This document shows positions 1 to 8,289 of a DNA stretch of 56,154 nt, in pieces. The DNA comes from MGBC114844 sp910585855 (GTDB lineage Bacteria; Bacillota; Clostridia; Lachnospirales; Lachnospiraceae). The position numbers and the translations under genes were made by a program. The stretch is taken from the NCBI GenBank assembly GCA_965646165.1, contig CBFFYP010000019.1, positions 1-56,154 on the forward strand. The letters run 5' to 3'. The number at the start of each line of letters is the position of its first letter. Within the stretch, counting starts at the first letter, position 1. The notes beneath the pieces were generated by a model. It saw nothing but the letters and a program-made list of their open reading frames with translations, searched no databases and had not been told where the DNA came from.

Positions 1-430
1 TTTTTTTCAACATAGAAAGTTGAAATATATTCAAGACTACGGCTATTAAAACATTGACTTTTAATAGCCGTAGTAATAGTATCGCAATTTAAAAATACGA
101 TATAAATGGGTTTTGACATGAGCCTTATACTATCGTGAATGGATATAGAAGTATCTTTGATAGTGAAAGTCTTATAGAAAATCATGAGTCTTATATGCTT
201 TCGAGTATATTTGAAAGTGGTCGTATATAAGAACCCAACGTGCTTTAGCCGTTGGAGTGTCAGAATATACATAAAATATAAAAAAATGTTTAAAATAACA
301 CAAAACACTCCTCTTCTATAAAAAATAAAAATAAATAAAGCAACAAAAAAGAACTAAATAAAATAATATTATAACTAATCCGATAATAAAAAGCTTATAA
401 TAATAAAATAAATAAAAAGGTGGGAGAATC
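1..430. promoter_or_regulatory. Upstream region of first BlaI-type gene with a perfect 16-bp inverted repeat
   Basis: No gene is visible here. A perfect 16-bp inverted repeat (arms 36-51 and 59-74, loop 52-58) is not followed by a T run, so it looks like an operator or structured leader rather than a terminator. Further short inverted repeats follow: ACTATC/GATAGT around 130-168, and CAACG/CGTTG around 238-256. The stretch 280-420 is very AT-rich. The Shine-Dalgarno of the downstream gene (AGGTGGGAG) ends just before 431. Whether any repeat binds the downstream BlaI-type protein is inference. Confidence 0.4.
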
Positions 431-802
431 ATGAAATTTTTTCTTTCAAAAACAGAACAAGCTATATTAAACTTACTTTGGAAAAACCAGCGCTGGATGT
501 CTGGTGTAGAATTTTGGAAATATTTTAATGCCAACGGCAAACCTTGTAAACGACAAACAATAAATACCTATTTAACTCGTATGACAGACAAAGGGATTCT
601 TGTAAAAAATGAAAGGAAATACATGTATACTTACAAAAAAGAGGAATGGGATCAAAAGAAAGCAAATGAAATCATAACCACTATGTTCGACAATTCCTTA
701 AAAAACTTTATTGTCGCTATAACCGGTTCAAGAAAACTCAGCAAAAAAGAAGCGGAAGAATTAAAAGAATACTTATCCCAAATCGAAGAAAACAATCCAT
801 AA
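431..802 (+). CDS. BlaI/MecI/CopY-type winged-helix transcriptional repressor
   Basis: A 123-residue protein of the Penicillinase_R family. Known members are dimeric repressors that bind inverted-repeat operators through an N-terminal winged helix and are often cleaved by a BlaR1/MecR1 partner. The N-terminal half fits the winged helix (residues about 5-70, with the conserved TEQAILNLLW start and a TINTYLTRM recognition-helix region). The C-terminal part is a charged dimerization helix rich in Lys and Glu. Length is typical. The start is fixed by the purine-rich AGGTGGGAG a few bases upstream of the ATG. No BlaR1-like metalloprotease or beta-lactamase is adjacent, so the inducing signal and target are unknown. 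A terminator hairpin follows directly. Confidence 0.8.
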   Translation: MKFFLSKTEQAILNLLWKNQRWMSGVEFWKYFNANGKPCKRQTINTYLTRMTDKGILVKNERKYMYTYKKEEWDQKKANEIITTMFDNSLKNFIVAITGSRKLSKKEAEELKEYLSQIEENNP

Positions 803-811
803 AAATCCTTT

Positions 812-853
812 CAGCCATTGCTGTTCCATATAGCAATGGCTGCTATTTCTTTT
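812..853 (+). terminator. Rho-independent terminator after BlaI-type gene
   Basis: An 11-bp perfect stem (812-822 with 832-842), a 9-nt loop and a T-rich tail (CTATTTCTTTT). Confidence 0.8.
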
Positions 854-880
854 AGACGCTGCAAGGCATTTTATGTATCT

Positions 881-930
881 GCTACGAGGAAATGCTAAGC
901 GCAAGCGAGCCCTGAGCAGACCTTTCTTTA
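881..930. repeat. Degenerate half copy of the B-type palindromic module
   Basis: The stretch GCTACGAGGAAATGCTAAGC plus following bases matches the right half of the B modules seen at 8062-8222, 19614-19761, 21392-21536 and 34247-34391. Its partner arm is missing, so it is a decayed copy. Confidence 0.65.
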
Positions 931-995
931 AATTTTAGAGTTTTCAACATTTTTAAGCGGAAAATCGCTGCTAGTGTACAATTTTTATAGAGAGG

Positions 996-1465
996 GAGAA
1001 CGCCAGAACAAAAAAGAATCGCATCCAAATGTTACTGAATACTTGTTCTGTAATAAAGCATCATTTCTGTCATAATTCAACCAACAGCGAGAGGCGGTTT
1101 GCTCCTGTCCTTTGCCAGCGACTTCGGAGAACGGTTAGAAAGTCTTGGGCTTCTGTGGAACTATCTAGAATTTTTTGCATATCCTGCTTCTATGCAGGGT
1201 ATGCAAAAAAAGGGGCGTGTTTAGCCCGGAGGATAGGGAAGAGGATGTTTTATGGCTGATAAAATCCTTCCTTACATCCATTCCATTTCAGCTGTTATAA
1301 GGGCGAATTGCGCCCCGGTTCGTCTGGTTGGATGAACATAAATCAGAAGCCCTAGACTTTCTTTCCATTTGGAGCGGAGCAAGCAAAGGATAGAAGAAAA
1401 CCGCCTCTTGCGTCCGGTGAAACAAAACTCATTTCCGGCAGCGTTATATCTCCAAAACCTTCTTT
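996..1465 (+). repeat. Composite palindromic element C1 (A2 module deleted, A1 module intact)
   Basis: The left end GAGAACGCCAG is followed almost at once by the linker found after A2 modules elsewhere (AACAAAAAAGAAT...TTGTTCTGTAATAAA), as if the A2 hairpin had been removed. An A1 module follows (about 1089-1415). Its outer arms are 1091-1117 (GAGGCGGTTTGCTCCTG...) and about 1381-1408. The inner hairpin at 1171-1210 has an A/T base. The core carries GGGGCGTGTTTAGCCC and GGGCGAATTGCGCCCC. After GCGTCC (1410-1415) an extension (GGTGAAAC...CTCCAAAACC) matches, in reverse, the flank left of the A1 modules at 24984 and 55623. The region between the two BlaI-type genes otherwise holds no gene. Confidence 0.8.
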
Positions 1466-1538
1466 ACATACCATTCTATTTATGCTAATATAAACTAAAT
1501 ATTTAATAACTAATCTATATCATTCAATAGGAGGCTTC

Positions 1539-1916
1539 ATGAAATACATAACTTTAACCGCTTCAGAAACGCTGGTTATGAAATGCATCTGGAGTACCAG
1601 TCAAGAACTTTCTCTAGCAGATATCTTTGAAATGGTAAACAAAGAATACCACAAAGGATGGAAATATCAAACAGTATCCACTTTCCTTGCTAAATTAGTT
1701 CAAAAAAAATTTGTCTGCACCAGAAGAGAAGGACATCGTATTTTATACCAAGTTTTAATCACAGAAGAGGATTATCGAGCAGAACAAGCATTAGAGTTTG
1801 TAAATTTCTGGAATAAAGGTTCTCTCAGTCAATTTGTACTGTCCTTCCATAAAGAGAAAAAACTTACAAAAGAAGAACTAGAAGAATTAAAAAAAATCGT
1901 TTCTTCTCTTTCTTAA
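1539..1916 (+). CDS. BlaI/MecI/CopY-type transcriptional repressor
   Basis: A 125-residue Penicillinase_R family protein, distant from the one at 431 but with the same plan. The winged helix spans roughly residues 7-75 (TASETLVMKCIW, then YQTVSTFLAKLVQKK), with a C-terminal dimerization segment ending in Glu/Lys-rich helices. The start is supported by AGGAGG eight bases before the ATG. It faces gyrA convergently and shares a bidirectional terminator with it. No BlaR1/MecR1 sensor, beta-lactamase or copper gene is nearby, so family membership is clear but the target is not. Confidence 0.8.
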   Translation: MKYITLTASETLVMKCIWSTSQELSLADIFEMVNKEYHKGWKYQTVSTFLAKLVQKKFVCTRREGHRILYQVLITEEDYRAEQALEFVNFWNKGSLSQFVLSFHKEKKLTKEELEELKKIVSSLS

Positions 1917-1925
1917 TCAAAATTA

Positions 1926-1980
1926 CTACGAAAAGTATCCGATTATTTCGAAAATATACTTTTCGTAGCAGTTTCTTTTA
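1926..1980. terminator. Bidirectional terminator between BlaI-type gene and gyrA
   Basis: A 13-bp perfect stem (1926-1938 with 1956-1968) with a T-rich tail on the + strand and a TAATTTTG tail on the - strand. It serves the two convergent genes. Confidence 0.8.
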
Positions 1981-1991
1981 TCTTCCCTTAT

Positions 1992-4493
1992 TTATTCCTC
2001 CGATCCGTTTTCCTCTATACTCCCCTCCATCTTTTGAAGTTCTTCCTCCACAATTTGACTATTCACCTTTGCCACACTGGCAACCTTTACATTTTCATCT
2101 AAATTCATCAATTTTACTCCAGAAGTATTTCGTCCAAGTCTTGAGATATTTTCTACCCCTATTCGAATAATAATTCCCTCTGTAGTAATCAGCATAACTT
2201 CATACCCCCGAAATACAGCTTTCATTCCGACAACATTTCCTGTTTTTTCGTTAATTTTATAACAACGAACACCTTTTCCACCTCGATGCTGCACTGTAAA
2301 TTCCTGCAAAGCAGTTAATTTTCCAAGACCATTTTCTGATACAAACAAAAAATAATCTCCCTGTACATCGGTTTGCATTCCAATAATCTCATCTCCGTCT
2401 TCTAAGTTCATGCCAATTACTCCCATAGAGTTTCTCCCAGTAGGACGTACATCCTTTTCATTAAACCGAATACATTGTCCCTGCTTTGTAGCAAGAAAGA
2501 TATCATTATGTTGATTCGTCACTTTTACTTCAATCAATTCGTCTCCTTCCCGAAGACTAATTGCCTGAAGCCCAGTCTTTCGGATATTAGCATATTCCTT
2601 TACTAAAGTTTTCTTTACAAGTCCACATTTTGTTGTCATAAACAGATATTCATTCGGATTATAATCTTTTATCGAAATAACTGCGGTAATCTTTTCCTTT
2701 GGAGAAAGCTGCAAAAGGTTAATAATTGCTGTTCCTCTCGCTGTCCGGCTTGCTTCTGGTATCTCGTAAGCCTTTAGACGATATACCTTCCCACTATTAG
2801 TAAAAAACATCAAATAGTGATGTGTTTTGGTAAGGAGCATCTCTTCAATAAAATCCTCCTCTAATGTATGCATCCCTTTAATTCCTTTTCCACCACGGTT
2901 TTGACTTTTAAAGTTATCCATTGTCATCCGTTTAATATATCCGATATTGGTCATTGTAATTATCGTATTTTCATTTGGAATCAAATCCTCCATCGAAATA
3001 TCAAATTCATCATAACCTATCGATGTCCTTCTCTCATCTCCATACTTATCCGAGATCAAAAGCAGTTCTTCTCGAATCACAGAAAGTAGTTTCTTTTCAT
3101 CTGCCAAAATTGCCTGCAGATTTTCTATCTGTTCTAACAGTTCCTGAAGCTCCTGCTCTAATTTCTCTCGCTCTAATCCGGTCAATGCACGAATCCGCAT
3201 ATCCACAATCGCCTGTGCTTGTGCATCGGACAAAGAAAAGCGCTCCATTAAACGTCCCTTTGCCTCCTGTGTGGTACGAGAGTTTCTTACCATCTGAATT
3301 ACTTCATCGATATGATCGAGTGCAACCAGCAGCCCCTCTAAAATATGCGCACGTTCCTGTGCTTTATTCAATTCATATTTGGTACGCCGGGTGACAACTT
3401 CCTCCTGATGCTTTAGATAGAGCTTTAGTATTTCTAAAAGATTTAATATTTTCGGCTGATTTCCCACCAAAGCAATCATAATTACCCCATACGTATCCTG
3501 TAACTGTGTATGCTTTAATAATTGATTTAAAAGTACATTTGGATTGACATCTCTTCGGAGTTCAATCGCAATTCGCATACCAGATCGATCCGATTCATCC
3601 CGAATCTCCGTAATACCCTCTATCCTCTTTTCTTTTACCAAATCTGCAATCTTTTCAATTAACTTGGCTTTATTTACCATATAAGGCAATTCTGTCACTA
3701 CAATCCGTGTCTTGCCATTTGGCATTGCTTCCATATCCGTCACTGCTCGTACTCGAATCTTTCCACGTCCGGTACGATAAGCTTCTTCTACTCCAGCCGT
3801 ACCAAGAATCATTGCTCCAGTAGGAAAATCCGGACCTTTTATAATACTCAACACTTCCTCAATTTCAGTATCCCGATCCTCTAAAATTCGATTATCAATA
3901 ATTTTAACCACCGCTTGAACCACCTCACATAAATTGTGAGGTGGAATATTGGTAGCCATTCCGACCGCAATACCAGTTGTTCCATTTACAAGCAAATTTG
4001 GAAAACGAGAGGGAAGTACAACCGGCTCTTTTTCTGTTTCATCAAAATTGGGTTCAAAATTTACTGTATTTTTTCCAATATCTGCCAGCATCTCCATAGA
4101 AATTCGGCTTAATCGTGCCTCAGTATACCGCATAGCCGCTGCCCCGTCTCCATCCACAGAACCAAAATTTCCGTGTCCATCCACCAAAGGGTAACGGGTT
4201 GACCAATCCTGTGCCAAATTAACCAATGCTCCATAGATAGAACTATCACCATGGGGATGATATTTACCCATGGTATCCCCCACAATACGGGCACATTTTC
4301 TATGTGGTTTATCTGGACCATTATTTAATTCAATCATAGAATAAAGCACTCTTCTTTGTACCGGCTTCAATCCATCTCTTACATCAGGAAGCGCTCTTTG
4401 GGCGATAACACTCATGGCATAATCAATATAAGAATCCTCCATCGTTTCTTTTAAATCGACATCATGAATCTTATCAAAAATCGTTTCATCCAT
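1992..4493 (-). CDS. gyrA: DNA gyrase subunit A
   Basis: GyrA is the DNA-breaking and rejoining subunit of the A2B2 gyrase that introduces negative supercoils. The 833 residues match the family. Near the N-terminus is the QRALPDVRDGLKPVQRR region, with the catalytic tyrosine in AAMRYTEARL. The C-terminal beta-pinwheel carries a GyrA-box-like QNRGGKGIKG and later HRGGKGVRC blades, and the tail is acidic. The ATG at 4493 follows GGAGGAAAAGATAA. It lies 86 nt after gyrB on the same strand. The gap holds a weak hairpin (4519-4542) without a T run in the transcribed direction, so co-transcription with gyrB is likely. Confidence 0.97.
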   Translation of the reverse strand: MDETIFDKIHDVDLKETMEDSYIDYAMSVIAQRALPDVRDGLKPVQRRVLYSMIELNNGPDKPHRKCARIVGDTMGKYHPHGDSSIYGALVNLAQDWSTRYPLVDGHGNFGSVDGDGAAAMRYTEARLSRISMEMLADIGKNTVNFEPNFDETEKEPVVLPSRFPNLLVNGTTGIAVGMATNIPPHNLCEVVQAVVKIIDNRILEDRDTEIEEVLSIIKGPDFPTGAMILGTAGVEEAYRTGRGKIRVRAVTDMEAMPNGKTRIVVTELPYMVNKAKLIEKIADLVKEKRIEGITEIRDESDRSGMRIAIELRRDVNPNVLLNQLLKHTQLQDTYGVIMIALVGNQPKILNLLEILKLYLKHQEEVVTRRTKYELNKAQERAHILEGLLVALDHIDEVIQMVRNSRTTQEAKGRLMERFSLSDAQAQAIVDMRIRALTGLEREKLEQELQELLEQIENLQAILADEKKLLSVIREELLLISDKYGDERRTSIGYDEFDISMEDLIPNENTIITMTNIGYIKRMTMDNFKSQNRGGKGIKGMHTLEEDFIEEMLLTKTHHYLMFFTNSGKVYRLKAYEIPEASRTARGTAIINLLQLSPKEKITAVISIKDYNPNEYLFMTTKCGLVKKTLVKEYANIRKTGLQAISLREGDELIEVKVTNQHNDIFLATKQGQCIRFNEKDVRPTGRNSMGVIGMNLEDGDEIIGMQTDVQGDYFLFVSENGLGKLTALQEFTVQHRGGKGVRCYKINEKTGNVVGMKAVFRGYEVMLITTEGIIIRIGVENISRLGRNTSGVKLMNLDENVKVASVAKVNSQIVEEELQKMEGSIEENGSEE

Positions 4494-4579
4494 TTATCTT
4501 TTCCTCCAGTTGTGAACTACCCATTACCAAAAGGCAATGGGTTTTACGTTCTATTTTACAAAATTATTTTTTACTAAAA

Positions 4580-6493
4580 CTAAATATCTAAATTTTTCAC
4601 ATACTTTGCATTGGTTTCAATAAACTCCCGCCGAGGCTCTACCTGATCTCCCATAAGTGTAGTAAATGTTAGATCTAACTCTGGAGCAGATTCTGCAGCC
4701 ATATTTACCCGTTTTAACACTCTTTTTTGAGGATCCATTGTAGTATCCCAAAGCTGTTCTGCATCCATCTCTCCAAGCCCTTTATAACGCTGTATTTTAT
4801 TGTTGTTATCCCGTCCTACTTCCCGAAGAATCTGATCCAATTCTTCATCACTATAGGCATACCAAATCTTTTTATTTTTCTCCAGTTTAAAAAGAGGCGG
4901 CTGCGCCAGATAGACATGTCCGGCACGAATCAGTTCCGGCATAAACCGATATAAAAAAGTCAGCAAAAGGGTGGAGATATGCGCTCCGTCTACATCTGCA
5001 TCTGTCATAATAATAATCTTATGATACCGCAGCTTAGTAATATCAAAATCCTCATGTATTCCTGTTCCAAATGCAGTAATCATTGCCTTAATCTCTGCAT
5101 TTCCAAGAATCTTATCTAATCGTGCCTTCTCTACATTTAAAATCTTTCCACGAAGAGGCAGAATCGCCTGTGTATTTCGAGAGCGTGCTGTCTTAGCAGA
5201 GCCCCCTGCCGAATCTCCCTCCACAATATAAATTTCACAGTTTTTTGGGTCTTTATCGGAGCAATCCGCCAGTTTTCCGGGCAATGCCATACCATCTAGG
5301 GCAGTTTTCCTTCTAGTCAGATCCCGTGCCTTTCTGGCAGCTTCCCGTGCCCTCTGTGCCAGAATTGATTTTTCTAAAATCATTTTTGCCACATTTGGAT
5401 TTTGTTCTAAAAAGTACGTAAGCTGTTCTGATACTACCCCTTCTACTGCACCACGTGCCTCACTATTTCCCAATCGTTGCTTTGTCTGTCCTCCAAATTG
5501 GGGCTCTTCAATTTTCACACTGATAATAGCAGTTAAACCCTCCCGAATATCTTCTCCAGAAAGGTTTGGCTCATTTTCTTTTAACATCTTTGCCTTTCGT
5601 GCATAATCATTAAAAGTCTTAGTCAATGCATTTCGAAATCCGACTAAATGTGTTCCTCCTGCCGGTGTAATAATATTGTTTACAAAGCTATAACAATTCT
5701 CTGTAAAACCGCTATTATGCTGCATTGCCACTTCCACATAGACATTATCACGCATCCCCTCACAGTAAATTACATTTTCATATAATGTTTCACTGCTGTG
5801 GTTTAAATAAGTCACAAATTCACAAATTCCTCCCTCATAGTGAAAGGTATCCTCTTTCTTTTCTTCCCGATCATCCCGAAGGATAATCCGTAAATTCTTT
5901 GTTAAAAAAGCCGTTTCTCTCAACCGTGTCCGCAGGGTTTCATAGCGAAATACAGTTTCTTCAAAAATCTCGGAATCCGGCAAAAACGTTACTCTTGTAC
6001 CTGTTTTTTCTATCGGACAAGTTCCAATTACCTTCAGAGGATACATTACATTTCCACGTTCATATCTCTGTTTATGAATTTTTCCGTTCTGGCAGACTGT
6101 TACCTCCATCCATTCAGACAGCGCATTAACAACAGAAGCACCTACTCCATGAAGCCCCCCTGATACCTTATAACCTCCGCCACCAAACTTTCCTCCTGCG
6201 TGTAATACCGTATAAACTACCTCAATCGCAGGAACACCTGCCTTTGGATGAACATCAACCGGCACACCCCGCCCGTCATCTATCACAGTAACGGAATTAT
6301 CTTCATTGATGATCACTTCTATTGTTGTACAGAATCCGCCTAAAGCCTCATCTACAGCATTATCTACAATTTCATATACCAGATGATGAAGACCGTCTTC
6401 TGAAGTGCTGTCAATATACATTCCCGGTCTTTTCCGTACTGCCTCTAATCCTTCCAATATTTGAATTTGATTTGCTCCATATTCTGAACTCAT
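4580..6493 (-). CDS. gyrB: DNA gyrase subunit B
   Basis: GyrB is the ATPase and TOPRIM subunit of gyrase. It has 637 residues, normal for Gram-positives. The GHKL ATPase domain shows the E-N-DN pattern (YEIVDNAVDEA), DDGRGVPV and GGLHGVGASVVNALS. The TOPRIM domain shows EGDSAGG and the metal-binding DADVDGAHI. The C-terminal tail contains PQKRVLKRV. Its ATG overlaps the recF stop codon (ATGA at 6490-6493), which implies translational coupling. This is the classical dnaA-dnaN-rlbA-recF-gyrB-gyrA order reading away from oriC. Confidence 0.97.
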   Translation of the reverse strand: MSSEYGANQIQILEGLEAVRKRPGMYIDSTSEDGLHHLVYEIVDNAVDEALGGFCTTIEVIINEDNSVTVIDDGRGVPVDVHPKAGVPAIEVVYTVLHAGGKFGGGGYKVSGGLHGVGASVVNALSEWMEVTVCQNGKIHKQRYERGNVMYPLKVIGTCPIEKTGTRVTFLPDSEIFEETVFRYETLRTRLRETAFLTKNLRIILRDDREEKKEDTFHYEGGICEFVTYLNHSSETLYENVIYCEGMRDNVYVEVAMQHNSGFTENCYSFVNNIITPAGGTHLVGFRNALTKTFNDYARKAKMLKENEPNLSGEDIREGLTAIISVKIEEPQFGGQTKQRLGNSEARGAVEGVVSEQLTYFLEQNPNVAKMILEKSILAQRAREAARKARDLTRRKTALDGMALPGKLADCSDKDPKNCEIYIVEGDSAGGSAKTARSRNTQAILPLRGKILNVEKARLDKILGNAEIKAMITAFGTGIHEDFDITKLRYHKIIIMTDADVDGAHISTLLLTFLYRFMPELIRAGHVYLAQPPLFKLEKNKKIWYAYSDEELDQILREVGRDNNNKIQRYKGLGEMDAEQLWDTTMDPQKRVLKRVNMAAESAPELDLTFTTLMGDQVEPRREFIETNAKYVKNLDI

Positions 6494-7575
6494 GTCTTTC
6501 CTCCAATTGCTCCGTTTATAATATGATAGGTTCTATTTATCTCAAACCGGTTTGCAATAAATTCCTCCAAACCAGTACAGGTAATAATTGTCTGAATCTG
6601 ATCCAGACTGTTAAGAAGTTGGTTTTGCCGATGACTGTCTAACTCAGATAACACGTCATCCAATAAAAGAATCGGCATATCACCGATCATCCGTTTTACA
6701 ATTTCAATTTCAGCAAGTTTTAAGGAAAGCGCAGATGTCCTCTGCTGCCCCTGTGAGCCAAACCTGCGAATATCAATTTCCCCAATAGAAAAACTAATAT
6801 CATCTCTATGTGGACCAATATGTGTCGTCCGAAACCGAATATCCCTCTCCCTTGCCTTTTTTACCGCTGCCTCAAATTCATCCAAAGAAACCTCTGGTTC
6901 ATAAGCAATCTGAAGTTCTTCCCGATTTCCCGACAGCTTTTTATGAATATCAAATATAATCTTATTTAACTCTTTTATAAAACTTTCCCGCCGTTCAATA
7001 ATCTTTTTTCCATATTGTACAAGCTGCATATCCCAAATATCAAGCATTTCCATAAATTCCGGTCGCATCTGCAGATTTTTCAAAAGCTGATTTCTTTGTA
7101 CAAGCACTTTATTATAATTGATCAGATGGTGAACATAAACTTTATCTAACTGACATAATTCCATATCTAAAAATCTTCTGCGCTCAGAAGGACCATTTTT
7201 TATTAAATTTAAATCTTCCGGCGAGAAAAATACAAAATTTACAATTCCAAACAGTTCACTTGTTTTTTTTATCGGTATTCCATTAATCGCAATTCCCTTT
7301 GGCTTTTGCTTTTTTAAATGAATATCTATTCGATAAGAAAGCACCTGTTTTTTTACTATTACCTTAATATGGGCTTCCTCTTTATGAAACTGAATCATTT
7401 CCCGATCTTTACTGCCTTTATGGGATTTTGCTGTTCCTGAAAGATATACCGCCTCCAAAATATTGGTCTTCCCTTGTGCATTATCACCATAAAGAATATT
7501 GGTTTTGGCATCAAAATCCATACGCAGACTTTGATAATTTCGAAAATTTTTTAACTCAAGTGTTTCAATGAGCAT
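6490..7575 (-). CDS. recF: DNA replication and repair protein RecF
   Basis: RecF is an SMC-like ATPase that helps load RecA at single-stranded gaps together with RecO and RecR. The 361 residues carry Walker A GDNAQGKT at 30-37, the ABC signature region FGSQGQQRT, and Walker B LLLDDVLSELD. The ATG at 7575 lies inside the 3' end of rlbA (11-nt overlap), with AGGAG nine bases upstream. The stop overlaps the gyrB start. Both overlaps indicate a tightly coupled operon. Confidence 0.96.
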   Translation of the reverse strand: MLIETLELKNFRNYQSLRMDFDAKTNILYGDNAQGKTNILEAVYLSGTAKSHKGSKDREMIQFHKEEAHIKVIVKKQVLSYRIDIHLKKQKPKGIAINGIPIKKTSELFGIVNFVFFSPEDLNLIKNGPSERRRFLDMELCQLDKVYVHHLINYNKVLVQRNQLLKNLQMRPEFMEMLDIWDMQLVQYGKKIIERRESFIKELNKIIFDIHKKLSGNREELQIAYEPEVSLDEFEAAVKKARERDIRFRTTHIGPHRDDISFSIGEIDIRRFGSQGQQRTSALSLKLAEIEIVKRMIGDMPILLLDDVLSELDSHRQNQLLNSLDQIQTIITCTGLEEFIANRFEINRTYHIINGAIGGKT

Positions 7576-7777
7576 GGATCATAATCTCCTGTTCATGAAA
7601 AGAAATCGTTTTCCCTCCATAAAGCTTCTTTCCTCTCTGATACTCTATTTCTCCATTTACTTTCACTTCTCCGTTTTGTATTGCTATTTTGGCTTCTACA
7701 CCGGATTCTACAAGCCCTGCTGCCTTTAAAGCCTGTCCAAGCTTAATAAATTCCTCTCGCAATGTAATATCTTCCAT
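7565..7777 (-). CDS. rlbA: S4-domain RNA-binding protein RlbA/YaaA
   Basis: A 70-residue single S4 domain, the small protein found between dnaN and recF in many Firmicutes (yaaA/rlbA). The RNA-binding alpha-L motif is visible as LKAAGLVESGVEAKIAI followed by GEVKVNGEIEYQRGKKL. The start has AGGAGAG seven bases upstream. It overlaps recF by 11 nt. Between it and dnaN lies a 512-nt gap occupied by a palindromic repeat, which is unusual inside this operon. Confidence 0.9.
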   Translation of the reverse strand: MEDITLREEFIKLGQALKAAGLVESGVEAKIAIQNGEVKVNGEIEYQRGKKLYGGKTISFHEQEIMIHAH

Positions 7778-7882
7778 CTTACTCTCCTTATTTCTTTTTA
7801 CAAATAAATTTCCATTCCCCCATAAAGAAATTATACCACAATTTTCTGTTTTTGGATACCTTATCTAAAATCAAAATTGATA

Positions 7883-8222
7883 GAGGACGCCAGATGTAAA
7901 AACAGTGGGCAGCCTGCTGTTTTTACATCTGGCTGTTTCTCGGCTTCCAAACCAAAAATGAATAGCGTGTGATTTTGAATTTGCGTTCACTTCGGATTTT
8001 TTTATCTCTCGTATTATATATGCAACATATACAACAATATCACGTTGTGGTTGGTAGTTCTAGCAGAAAGAGAAAGGAGGGTCTATGGAGGGTCATCATT
8101 TCCCGTTGGCACTTAGGCACGGTCTTGCTGTGTTTTCGTGCCTTATGTGTCCGCTATGAAAATAGGAAATGCTAAGCGAAAGCGGGCTCGGAATAGACCT
8201 TCCTTTCTCTTTCTGCGTCCCC
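7883..8222. repeat. Composite palindromic element C2 (A3 mini module plus inverted B module)
   Basis: The left boundary is GAGGACGCC (7883-7891). The A3 mini module has a perfect 15-bp stem (7890-7904 with 7918-7932) enclosing GTGGGCAGCCTGC, then GGCTGTTTCT. After a linker comes a B module in inverted orientation. Its arms are 8065-8086 and 8193-8214 (22 bp, one G-T pair), and an inner hairpin has arms AGGCACG/CGTGCCT around 8113-8144. The right boundary is GCGTCC (8215-8220). The element splits dnaN from rlbA within the dnaA operon. Short ORFs that cross it look accidental. Confidence 0.85.
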
Positions 8223-8289
8223 CTATAATAAAAAACCTAATTGAAAAAAATGATATAATAAAATTACAATGTTCATTTTTTCAAAAAAA

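Noticed and set aside
1171..1210. Inner hairpin of A modules as an intrinsic terminator
   Set aside because: The T and A runs pair with each other as the base of the stem, so no unpaired U tract follows the hairpin on either strand.
2868..3394. ORFs antisense to gyrA and similar shadows under gyrB, dnaA, yidC, mnmE, adhE and yfhO
   Set aside because: They are opposite strongly conserved genes, have no start signals and no recognisable products.
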